A stretch of DNA of 64,000 bases from an uncultured Actinomycetes bacterium. Lineage in GTDB: Bacteria > Actinomycetota > Coriobacteriia > Coriobacteriales > Atopobiaceae. The notes beneath the pieces were generated by a model that was given only the letters and a program-made list of their open reading frames with translations, was not told the origin of the DNA and ran no database searches. Location: contig OMXZ01000008.1 of assembly GCA_900315165.1 (NCBI GenBank), positions 1 to 64,000 on the forward strand, written 5' to 3'. The position numbers and the translations under genes were made by a program. This document shows positions 42,060 through 49,723 of this stretch, piece by piece. The first letter of the stretch is position 1. Each line of letters starts with the position of its first letter.

Positions 42060-43475
42060 ATGTTTGTAGGAAGAGATAAAGAGCTGGTTGCGCTCGAGCA
42101 GCATTATGCGACCGGCCGGTTCGAAATGGCCGTGATTTACGGCAGACGGCGTGTCGGCAAGACGGCCCTCATCTCGGAGTTCGTCAAAGGCAAGCCGTGC
42201 CTCTTCTTCACAGCCCAAGAGAAGAGCAATGAGATAAACCTGCGCGGGTTCTCGGAGAAAGCCTTCGAATTCTTTAGCATGGGAGGGTCTCTGCCAAGTT
42301 TTGGTACATGGGAGAGCGCCCTTTCGTTCGTCGCAGAGCGCGCAAGGGAATACAGCTTGCCGTTCGTGTTCGTGTTTGATGAGTTCCCCTATGCGGCCAA
42401 GGCACACCCCGCGTTGCCCTCGGCATTCCAAATCGCGGTAGACCATGAGTTTTCCGGCATCGATATGACCATGATTTTGTGCGGGAGCAATCAAGGCTTC
42501 ATGGAAAGCGAGGTGTTGGGCAGCAAGAGCCCCCTGTACGGAAGGCGCACCATGCAAATCAGGCTACGGCCGCTCGATTTCTTCGCCGCACTACCTCTGC
42601 TCGGAGGGTCGAGTGCTGAAGACAAGGTGCGTTTCTATGCGGCTTTTGGTGGCACACCGTACTATCTCGAGCAGATCGATCGCGACGCGAACTTTGCGGA
42701 AAATGTAAGCCGCCTCTTCTTCAACCCCTATGGGCTCTTGTTCAGGGAACCGGAGATGCTGCTACGGCAGGAGTTGCGCGAGACGGCGCTGTACAGCTCG
42801 ATTCTCGATGCGGTAGCCGCGGGCGCGACTCAGCCGAAACTCATTGCGGAGCGGGCTGGTGTAGAACAGAATTCCATTGGGAAATATCTGACAACGCTAT
42901 CGGGCCTGGGCCTTATACGTCGGGATGTGCCATTCGGCGAGAATCCCGACCGCTCCCGCAGTGGTATCTGGCATATAGACGATCCTTTTTTTGCCTATTG
43001 GTATCGGTTCGTCAGCCCTTATATCGACGCGATCGATCAGGGGGCGGGCAACGCCATCGCGGGGCGAGCCGCCAGGCCGGAGATGCTCGAGACCTATGTC
43101 GGCGGGCAGTTCGAGAACATCTGCATGCAGTGGGTTTACCGGAAAAATGCCATGGGAGACCTGGGCTTTCTCGCTGCAAAATTTGGCAAATGGTGGGGAG
43201 GCGACCCAACTCTGCGTGAACAGGTCGACATCGATGTGGTTGCGTCGGACTCACAGGGGCATGACCTATTGGCCGGTGAATGCAACTGGCGTAACTCTTT
43301 CGACGAGACGGATGCGATTGAGACGCTTGAGCATAGGGCTGGAATTATCGCGAAGTCGGCGAGACGTCACTACGTGCTCTTCACAAAAAGGCCCGTGTCG
43401 GACGGGACGAGAAAGAAGGCCGCCGATAGAGGCGACCTTCAGATTGTTACCGCTGATGATCTGACCGAACCCTAA
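42060..43475 (+). CDS. AAA-type ATPase with DUF234 C-terminal domain
   Basis: A 471-residue protein of the archaeal-type ATPase_2/DUF234 family. Walker A is YGRRRVGKTALI, Walker B is VFVFDEFPYA, and sensor-like LCGSNQGFM follows. A winged-helix segment and then the DUF234 region, a PD-(D/E)XK nuclease-like fold with EQVDIDVVASD and AGECNW, complete it. Functions of this family are uncertain; nucleic-acid processing or defence roles have been proposed. ATG 42060 has a GAGGAG site; ATG 42045 is an alternative. It is less GC-rich than its neighbours, which suggests acquisition by transfer. Confidence 0.85.
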   Translation: MFVGRDKELVALEQHYATGRFEMAVIYGRRRVGKTALISEFVKGKPCLFFTAQEKSNEINLRGFSEKAFEFFSMGGSLPSFGTWESALSFVAERAREYSLPFVFVFDEFPYAAKAHPALPSAFQIAVDHEFSGIDMTMILCGSNQGFMESEVLGSKSPLYGRRTMQIRLRPLDFFAALPLLGGSSAEDKVRFYAAFGGTPYYLEQIDRDANFAENVSRLFFNPYGLLFREPEMLLRQELRETALYSSILDAVAAGATQPKLIAERAGVEQNSIGKYLTTLSGLGLIRRDVPFGENPDRSRSGIWHIDDPFFAYWYRFVSPYIDAIDQGAGNAIAGRAARPEMLETYVGGQFENICMQWVYRKNAMGDLGFLAAKFGKWWGGDPTLREQVDIDVVASDSQGHDLLAGECNWRNSFDETDAIETLEHRAGIIAKSARRHYVLFTKRPVSDGTRKKAADRGDLQIVTADDLTEP

Positions 43476-43481
43476 CACGGT

Positions 43482-44186
43482 CTAGAGGACGCCGAGGGCA
43501 ACCTTCATCATGTCCTGGAAGGCCGTGCGGCGCTCCTCGGGCGTGGTCTCGGCATTGTCGACGAAGCTGTTGGACACCGTGAGGAGGCAGGCGGCCTGCT
43601 TGCCCAGGTGCTTGGCGTGGTGGAAGAGGGCGAAGCTCTCCATCTCCACGCAGCAGCAGCCACGCTCCATCGCGCCCGAGACGTAGTCGTCGGTATCGGC
43701 GTAATAGACGTCCGATGAGTGCAGACGCCCCTCGTAGAGCTTGATGCCCTGACGCTCGGCGCTGGCGCGCAGCTCGTCGTTGAGCTCGGCGGACGGCAGC
43801 TGGATGTCGTCGGGGTCGCCGGACTGGACGCGGGCGAAGCTTGAGTCGCTCCAGGCGCTGGTGGCCAGCACCGTGTCGTAGAGCGCGAGCTCGGGCAGGT
43901 AGGAGCCCGTGGTGCCGATGCGGATGATGCGGTCAACGTCATAGAACTTGTAGAGCTCGTAGGTGTAGATACCGAGGGAGGGCATGCCCATGCCGCTTGC
44001 CATCACGGTAACGGGCTTGCCGCCGTAGGTGCCCGTGTAGGCGCAGATGTCGCGGATGTCGCTCACGAGCGCCGCGCTGTCGAGGAAGGTCTCGGCGATG
44101 AAACGGGCGCGCTGCGGGTCGCCCGGCATGAGGACGGTCTTGGCGATCTGGTCCTTTTGGGCTGCGTTGTGAGGGGTGGGGGGCAT
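43482..44186 (-). CDS. deoD: Purine nucleoside phosphorylase, DeoD type
   Basis: A 234-residue member of the PNP/UDP phosphorylase superfamily. The N-terminal MPGDPQRARFIAE phosphate loop, GTTGSY, and CCCVEMESFALF (ribose-binding Met-Glu) are characteristic of hexameric DeoD enzymes. It would split inosine or guanosine with phosphate into base and ribose-1-phosphate. It is the third gene of a reverse operon after the amidohydrolase and AHCY genes, separated from AHCY by a hairpin with a T-tract. The ATG at 44186 has an AAGGAAG site; the open frame further upstream is a shadow of the AHCY gene. Confidence 0.92.
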   Translation of the reverse strand: MPPTPHNAAQKDQIAKTVLMPGDPQRARFIAETFLDSAALVSDIRDICAYTGTYGGKPVTVMASGMGMPSLGIYTYELYKFYDVDRIIRIGTTGSYLPELALYDTVLATSAWSDSSFARVQSGDPDDIQLPSAELNDELRASAERQGIKLYEGRLHSSDVYYADTDDYVSGAMERGCCCVEMESFALFHHAKHLGKQAACLLTVSNSFVDNAETTPEERRTAFQDMMKVALGVL

Positions 44187-44201
44187 GGTCTCTTCCTTTC
44201 T

Positions 44202-44233
44202 AAAAAACGCCACCGTCGCCGGGACGGTGGCGT
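44202..44233 (-). terminator. Terminator or attenuator between AHCY and deoD
   Basis: A perfect 11-bp stem (44207-44217 with 44223-44233) with a 5-base loop is followed on the minus strand by six T residues. Partial read-through would lower deoD expression relative to the two upstream genes. Confidence 0.88.
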
Positions 44234-44254
44234 GTCCTGCGCGTTTGCGTGTCT

Positions 44255-45511
44255 TTAAGCCTCGGCGGAATTGAGGTAGCGCTCCTGCTCGGGGGTCAGT
44301 GTGTCGATGCCCTTGCCCATGAAGGCGAGCTTCTTTTTGGCCGTCTCCATATCGACCTCCTCGGGCACGTCCATCAGCATCTCGGTGAACTGGCCCTGGT
44401 GCTCCACCAGGTACTTGGCCGAGAGCGCTTGGATGGCGAAGGACATGTCCATGATCTCGGCGGGGTGGCCGTCGCCGCAGGCCAGGTTGACCAGACGACC
44501 CTCGCCCAGCACGTAGATCCAGCGGCCGTTCTCCAGCTTGTAGCCCATGATGTTGTGGCGCATCTCGCGGCTCTCGACGGCCATCTCGCGCAGGCCCGCC
44601 ATGTCGACCTCGCAGTCGAAGTGGCCGGCGTTGGCGCAGATGGCGCCGTCCTTCATCACGAGGAAGTCCTCGTGGTCGATGACCTTGTTGCAGCCCGTGA
44701 CGGTGACGAAGAAGTCGCCCACCTTGGCGGCCTCGTTCATGGGCATGACGTCGAAGCCGTCCATGACCGCCTCGATGGCCTTGACGGGGTTGATCTCGGT
44801 GACGATCACGCGGGCGCCCAGGCCCTTGGCGCGCATGGCGACGCCCTTGCCACACCAGCCGTAGCCGGCCACAACAACGATTTTGCCGGCGACCACGAGG
44901 TTGGTCGTGCGGTTGATGCCGTCCCAGACGGACTGGCCCGTGCCGTAGCGGTTGTCGAAGAAGTGCTTCATCATCGCGTTGTTCACGCGCACCATCGGGA
45001 ACTTGAGCGTGCCCTCGCGGTTCATGGCCTCCAGGCGGATGATGCCCGTGGTGGTCTCCTCGCAGCCGCCGATGATATTGGGGATGAGCTCGGGATACTT
45101 GGTGTGGATGCGGTAGACGAGGTCGCCGCCGTCGTCGATCACGATGTTGGGGCCGGCTGAGAGCACGGCGTCGATGCAGCGGTCGTAGTCCTCGTCGGAG
45201 ATGCCGTGCCAGGCGTGGACCTCGAGGCCCTCGTGCACGAGCGCCGCGGCCACGTCGTCCTGAGTGGAGAGCGGGTTGGAGCCCGTCACATACATGTCGG
45301 CCCCGCCGGCGGCAAGCACCAGGCACAGGTAGGCCGTCTTGGCCTCCAGATGGATGGAAAGCGTGACCTTCTTGCCCGCGAAGGGCTTGGTCTCGCTGAA
45401 CTCCTTGTAAAGCATGCCGAGCAGGGGGCAGTTGCGGCGCACCCACTCGATCTTCTGCAGGCCGGACTCGTAGAGGCCGGGGTCCTTGATCTCACTGTTT
45501 TCTGCGGGCAT
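44255..45511 (-). CDS. ahcY: Adenosylhomocysteinase homologue (S-inosylhomocysteine hydrolase candidate)
   Basis: A 418-residue NAD-dependent AHCY of the short archaeal/Thermotoga type, without the ~40-residue insertion of many bacterial forms. All key motifs are intact: SIHLEAKTAYL, SNPLSTQDD, IDDGGD, EETTTG, MMKHFFDNRYGTGQ, VVAGYGWCGKGVA, NAGHFDCEV and GDGHPAEIMD. It would hydrolyse S-adenosylhomocysteine, or its deaminated form S-inosylhomocysteine, to homocysteine and nucleoside. The upstream amidohydrolase and downstream DeoD favour the inosyl route known from Methanocaldococcus. AAAGGAAGG precedes the ATG. Confidence 0.92.
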   Translation of the reverse strand: MPAENSEIKDPGLYESGLQKIEWVRRNCPLLGMLYKEFSETKPFAGKKVTLSIHLEAKTAYLCLVLAAGGADMYVTGSNPLSTQDDVAAALVHEGLEVHAWHGISDEDYDRCIDAVLSAGPNIVIDDGGDLVYRIHTKYPELIPNIIGGCEETTTGIIRLEAMNREGTLKFPMVRVNNAMMKHFFDNRYGTGQSVWDGINRTTNLVVAGKIVVVAGYGWCGKGVAMRAKGLGARVIVTEINPVKAIEAVMDGFDVMPMNEAAKVGDFFVTVTGCNKVIDHEDFLVMKDGAICANAGHFDCEVDMAGLREMAVESREMRHNIMGYKLENGRWIYVLGEGRLVNLACGDGHPAEIMDMSFAIQALSAKYLVEHQGQFTEMLMDVPEEVDMETAKKKLAFMGKGIDTLTPEQERYLNSAEA

Positions 45512-45538
45512 GGATGCCTTCCTTTCCCGGGCACGGGC

Positions 45539-46822
45539 TTATGCGTCGAGACCCAGTCTATGACAAATGCGGCGGATTTCGGAGAAGACGCGTTCCTCGT
45601 CGATCGTGAGGAGCTCGCGGTGGTCCATGACGATTTTGCCGTCGATGATGACCGTCTCGACCTCGGAGCCGTTGGCGGAATAGGCGAGGGCTGCGATGAG
45701 GTTGTTGTTGGGCATCATCGAGGGGGTGTCCAGGTCGAGCAGGGCCATGTCGGCGAGACGTCCGACTTCGATGGCCCCGGTGTTCAGCCCTAGCGCACGG
45801 GCCCCGTTCGCGGTCGCCATGCGGAAGGTCTCGTCGGCGGAGATGCACTGCGAGGTGTCGTGCGTGCCCTTGTGGATGAGGGAGACGAGCTGCATCTCGC
45901 GGAACATGTTCTGGGCGTTGTTGGAGGCGGCGCCGTCCGTGCCGAGGCAGACATTGACGCCGGCCGCCATGAGCTCGGGCACGGGGGCGAAGCCGTTGCC
46001 CAGCTTCATGTTGGACGCCGGGTTGGTCACGACGCTCACATGGTTGTCGGCCAGGATCCTGATGTCGGACTCGCTCACGCGGATGCAGTGGGCGGCGACG
46101 GTGGGGGAGTCGAAGATACCCGCGTCGCGTACATACTCGACCGGGGTGCAGTGGTGGTCGCGCCACATGTTGTCGCTCTCGGCCTGGCCCTCGGCTATGT
46201 GGATATGGATGCCGAGGCCGCGCTCGCGGGCCACATCGGCGACCATGCGCAGGTAGTCGGGGCCGCAGCTGTAGGGGGCGTGCGGGTTGAGACGGAAGGA
46301 CAGGCGGTCGCAGTCCGCGGAATCGGCCATCTCCTCGAGCGCCTCGGCGAGGCGGTAGTCCGACCGGTCGTAGGCGTCGCCCACGAGCCCGCGGCCGATC
46401 ACGGCACGCATGCCGCTGTCGCGCACGGCGCGGCCGGTCTGGTGGATGTGCATCTGCTGGTCGTTGAAGCAGGTGGTGCCGGAGCGGATCATCTCGGCCT
46501 GGCCGAGCAGCGACGCCCAGTAGCAGTCCTCGGGCTCGAGCCGGTCCTCGATGGGCTGCACGGTGTTGAAGAGCCAGTCGGTGAAGCTGAGGTCGTCGGC
46601 GATGTTGCGCATCATGGACATGTAGGTGTGCGTGTGCGCGTTGATGAGGCCGGGGATGGCGAGCCGGTCCGCGCCGTCGATCACCGTGTCGGCGACGAAG
46701 CCCGCCGGCGCCTCGTCGAGCGCCGTGATCTTCTTGCCCTCGATATAGATGTCGTGCCGCTCGACGGCGTCGGCGTCGCCCGCGGGGACGACCGCCAGAA
46801 CGCCTTTGATCAGAATACCCAT
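45539..46822 (-). CDS. mtaD: 5'-methylthioadenosine/S-adenosylhomocysteine deaminase
   Basis: A 427-residue amidohydrolase. The motifs NAHTHTYMSMMR, NPHAPYSCGP, HIHIAEGQ, AHCIRVSESD and LGTDGAASNN are those of MtaD/DadD deaminases, which bind one metal ion. It would deaminate S-adenosylhomocysteine and related 5'-substituted adenosines. It is the first gene of the operon with AHCY (27 bases apart) and deoD. The ATG at 46822 (MGILIKGVL) has a GGGAG site 5 bases ahead; the longer frame adds 17 low-complexity residues. It is divergent from the ABC transporter operon. Confidence 0.9.
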   Translation of the reverse strand: MGILIKGVLAVVPAGDADAVERHDIYIEGKKITALDEAPAGFVADTVIDGADRLAIPGLINAHTHTYMSMMRNIADDLSFTDWLFNTVQPIEDRLEPEDCYWASLLGQAEMIRSGTTCFNDQQMHIHQTGRAVRDSGMRAVIGRGLVGDAYDRSDYRLAEALEEMADSADCDRLSFRLNPHAPYSCGPDYLRMVADVARERGLGIHIHIAEGQAESDNMWRDHHCTPVEYVRDAGIFDSPTVAAHCIRVSESDIRILADNHVSVVTNPASNMKLGNGFAPVPELMAAGVNVCLGTDGAASNNAQNMFREMQLVSLIHKGTHDTSQCISADETFRMATANGARALGLNTGAIEVGRLADMALLDLDTPSMMPNNNLIAALAYSANGSEVETVIIDGKIVMDHRELLTIDEERVFSEIRRICHRLGLDA

Positions 46823-46918
46823 GGCTGCTCCCGTCATGGCGCCCGCAGGCGCCGTTGCTTTCGGTTTGTCCAATGTAACACTGCGGAAAAATGAGGAGGT
46901 TCGTGTCCGCCCCTCTTG

Positions 46919-46934
46919 CTACCATCGATGGTAG
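46919..46934. promoter_or_regulatory. Perfect 16-bp palindrome between divergent operons
   Basis: CTACCATCGATGGTAG is a perfect palindrome located 52 bases before the ABC transporter gene and 97 bases before the deaminase gene. It could be an operator for one or both, or a short transcript hairpin. Confidence 0.45.
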
Positions 46935-46985
46935 GGGGTCCGTGCAGAAAGGCACGGCCGAAATACAAGAGGGGGAAGAGAAACT

Positions 46986-47894
46986 ATGGCAAATCTTGAT
47001 CGTCGCAATTTCCTGAAGGGCGCTGGCGTTGCCGCGAGCGCTGCCGTGCTTGCGGGCTGCGGCTCCACCTCGGGGGCCGCTTCCGGCTCCGCTGCCGGGT
47101 CTGCGGCTGGCTCCGCTGCCGCCGCCGAGCCCGCGACCAGCGATGCCGCCAAGGTCACCTTTGAGCCCGGCTACCTGACCGTCGCCACGGGCGACCCCGC
47201 CTGGGAGCCTTGGGTCAAGAACGACGACCCCGAGAGCGGCGAGGGCTTCGAGGCCGCCGTCATCTACGCGCTGGCCGACAAGCTGGAGTTCCCCAAGGAC
47301 ACCGTCAAGTGGGTCCGCACCACCTTTGATGAGGCCTATGCCCCCGGCGACAAGGACTGGGACCTCAACATCCAGCAGGTCTCCATCACCGAGGAGCGCA
47401 AGCAGGCCGTCGACTTCTCGCCCGCTTACTATCGCCCGACCCAGTCTGTCATCGCCAAGAAGGACTCCGACTTCGCCTCCGCCAAGACGATCGCCGACCT
47501 CCAGGACGCCGTCTTCGCCGTCATGACCGGCACCACCGCTTATGACTTCGTCAAGAACATCGTCTTCGGCGGCGACGACAGCAAGATCGAGCTTTACAAC
47601 AACAACTCCGACGCCGTGGCCGCCCTTGACGCCAAGCAGGTCGACGTCCTCGTGACCGACACGCCCCAGTGCGTCTACATGGTCCAGTCCGAGCAGGTCA
47701 CCGACGGCGTCGTCGTCGGCCAGATCCCCGGCACCGAGGACCCCGACGGCCTCGGCATCGTCCTGCCGCTGGGCTCCGAGCTCACCCCGTACGTCACCGA
47801 CGCGATGAACGCGCTGCTCGACGACGGCACGATCGACGGCCTGGTTCAGGAGTGGCTCAAGGATTACGTCGAGGTCCCCGAGCTCACCGCCTAG
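46986..47894 (+). CDS. Substrate-binding lipoprotein of a polar amino acid ABC transporter
   Basis: A 302-residue SBP_bac_3 protein. The N-terminus has a twin-arginine-like DRRNFLKGAG and a lipobox LAGC (Cys at about residue 23), followed by an Ala/Gly/Ser linker and the binding domain (FEAAVIYALADKL, SITEERKQAVDFSPAYY). It would be anchored outside the membrane. GAGGGGGAAGAG precedes the ATG. Ligand class is polar amino acids by family; divergence from the AHCY operon makes methionine- or homocysteine-related compounds possible, but this is only a guess. Confidence 0.92.
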   Translation: MANLDRRNFLKGAGVAASAAVLAGCGSTSGAASGSAAGSAAGSAAAAEPATSDAAKVTFEPGYLTVATGDPAWEPWVKNDDPESGEGFEAAVIYALADKLEFPKDTVKWVRTTFDEAYAPGDKDWDLNIQQVSITEERKQAVDFSPAYYRPTQSVIAKKDSDFASAKTIADLQDAVFAVMTGTTAYDFVKNIVFGGDDSKIELYNNNSDAVAALDAKQVDVLVTDTPQCVYMVQSEQVTDGVVVGQIPGTEDPDGLGIVLPLGSELTPYVTDAMNALLDDGTIDGLVQEWLKDYVEVPELTA

Positions 47895-47908
47895 TACGTC
47901 TTGTGGAC

Positions 47909-47937
47909 GGGCGGGCGCCCCTGTGCGCCCGCCCTTT
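47909..47937 (+). terminator. Intra-operon hairpin after the binding-protein gene
   Basis: A perfect 10-bp stem (47909-47918 with 47925-47934) and a 6-base loop are followed by TTT. Such a site would allow more binding protein than permease to be made. Confidence 0.7.
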
Positions 47938-47998
47938 CTCGGCACGTGAACGAGCTGCCGGCATGAGTGGCACAGCCCAGGAAAACGGGAGGATGCGC

Positions 47999-48856
47999 AT
48001 GTCAGAAACCACGGCCCCGGAGGTCAGCGAGGTCGAGCGGGAACGCGAGGAATACCGGCGCCGCCAGGAGCTCCGCGCCCATCTCACCAGCGTTGCGAGC
48101 GCCATCGCGTTCGTGCTGATCGTCGCCTTCATCCTGCATATCTCGCCGGGCTGGCCCCGCGTGAAGGAGTCCTTCTTCTCGCCCGAGTATTTCGTCCAGG
48201 CCTGGCCCAAGGTTGTCGACGGCCTCCTGCTCAACCTCAAGGTCTTGCTCGCGGCGCTTCCGCTCACCGCCCTTTTCGGCACGCTGCTCGCGCTCATTCG
48301 ACTCACCAAGTCGCCCGTGATGTTCCCGCTGCGTGTGGCTGCGAGGCTCTACACGACGATCATGCGCGGCATCCCGATGCTGGTGGTCCTGTACCTGATC
48401 GGTTTCGGCATTCCCGGCCTCGGGCTTTTCGGCCGTATCGACAAGGCCGTGCTCGGCACCATCGCCGTCGTGATGAGCTATTCCGCCTATATCGCCGAGG
48501 TCCTGCGCGCCGGCTTCGAAGACGTGCACCCCTCCCAGCGCGCCTCCGCCCGTTCGCTGGGGCTCACCTCCAGCCAGACCACCTGGCTGGTCATCATCCC
48601 GCAGGCGCTGCGCAAGATGGCGCCGGCCCTGATGAACGACTTCATCTCCATGCAGAAGGACGTGGGCATGATCTCGACCCTGGGCGCTGTCGACGCGGTC
48701 CGCGCCGCCCAGATCGTCGTCGCCAAGACCTACAACTTCACCCCGTATGTCGTCGCGAGCGTCCTCTTCATCATGCTCAGCGTCCCGTTCATCCTGATTA
48801 ACGACCGCTATACCGCCAATCTGCGCCGTCGTGAGCAGACCGGCGGCATGGTGTAG
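47999..48856 (+). CDS. Polar amino acid ABC transporter permease
   Basis: A 285-residue inner-membrane permease of the His/Glu/Gln/Arg family. Several membrane helices surround the EAA loop region (EVLRAGFEDVHPSQRASARSL) that contacts the ATPase. An N-terminal charged stretch of ~30 residues precedes the first helix. The ATG at 47999 is chosen for GGGAGG 6 bases ahead; ATGs at 47993 and 47963 are in frame. It is second in the three-gene operon. Confidence 0.93.
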   Translation: MSETTAPEVSEVEREREEYRRRQELRAHLTSVASAIAFVLIVAFILHISPGWPRVKESFFSPEYFVQAWPKVVDGLLLNLKVLLAALPLTALFGTLLALIRLTKSPVMFPLRVAARLYTTIMRGIPMLVVLYLIGFGIPGLGLFGRIDKAVLGTIAVVMSYSAYIAEVLRAGFEDVHPSQRASARSLGLTSSQTTWLVIIPQALRKMAPALMNDFISMQKDVGMISTLGAVDAVRAAQIVVAKTYNFTPYVVASVLFIMLSVPFILINDRYTANLRRREQTGGMV

Positions 48857-48865
48857 GAGGCGTCC

Positions 48866-49669
48866 ATGGCAGAGGAAACCAAGACGGTCACGCCGACGAC
48901 AGCAGCCGAAGGCGCCGAGCGCAAGCTGGGCGAGCCCGTCCTGCGTATCGACAACGTCGTGAAGCGCTTCGGCGACAACACCGTGCTCGACCACATCAGC
49001 TTCGACGTGTGCAAACACGAGACGGTGGCCCTGCTGGGCCCCTCGGGCTCGGGCAAATCGACCCTCATGAAATGCGTGAACCTGCTCGAGCAGGTCAACG
49101 ACGGTCAGATCTGGCTGGGCGACACGGACATCACCGACCCGCGCATCGACGAGGACAAGACCCGTGCCCGCATCGGCGTCGTCTTCCAGCAGTTCAACCT
49201 CTTCCCGCACATGACCGTGCTCAACAACGTGACCCTCGCGGCGCGCAAGGTCTTCGGCTGGGACCGCGACAAGGCCGAGGACAAAGCGATGGTCCTGCTC
49301 AAGCGCATCGGTATGGACCAGAAGGCTAAGGAATACCCCGATCGCCTGTCCGGTGGCCAGCAACAGCGCGTGGCCATCGCGCGCGCCCTGATGATGGAGC
49401 CCGAGCTGCTCCTGCTCGACGAGATCACCTCGGCCCTCGACCCGCTGCTCGTGGGCGAGGTCCTCGAGATGGTCGCCGAGCTCAAGGACCAGGGGGCGAC
49501 GATTCTGATGGCGACGCACGAGATGGGCTTCGCCCACCGTGCGGCCGACCGCATCGTCCTGCTCCGCCGGGGCAAGATCGCCGAGAATGGCTCGCCGGCC
49601 GAGGTCATGGACAACCCGTCGGATCCCGAGACCCGAGCCTTCTTCCATTCCTACCGCGATTGGAACTGA
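48866..49669 (+). CDS. Polar amino acid ABC transporter ATPase
   Basis: A 267-residue ATP-binding subunit of the GlnQ/ArtP type. Walker A is GPSGSGKST, the signature is LSGGQQQRVAIARALM, and Walker B is LLLLDEITSALD. A ~25-residue extension precedes the domain. It starts 9 bases after the permease stop with a strong TAGGAGG site and completes the operon. The reverse-strand GGDEF gene ends 54 bases downstream. Confidence 0.95.
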   Translation: MAEETKTVTPTTAAEGAERKLGEPVLRIDNVVKRFGDNTVLDHISFDVCKHETVALLGPSGSGKSTLMKCVNLLEQVNDGQIWLGDTDITDPRIDEDKTRARIGVVFQQFNLFPHMTVLNNVTLAARKVFGWDRDKAEDKAMVLLKRIGMDQKAKEYPDRLSGGQQQRVAIARALMMEPELLLLDEITSALDPLLVGEVLEMVAELKDQGATILMATHEMGFAHRAADRIVLLRRGKIAENGSPAEVMDNPSDPETRAFFHSYRDWN

Positions 49670-49723
49670 GGCCAGGCCCAATCGTTTGACCGGATCCGGT
49701 ATATCGGCGTGAATATCCCTCGC

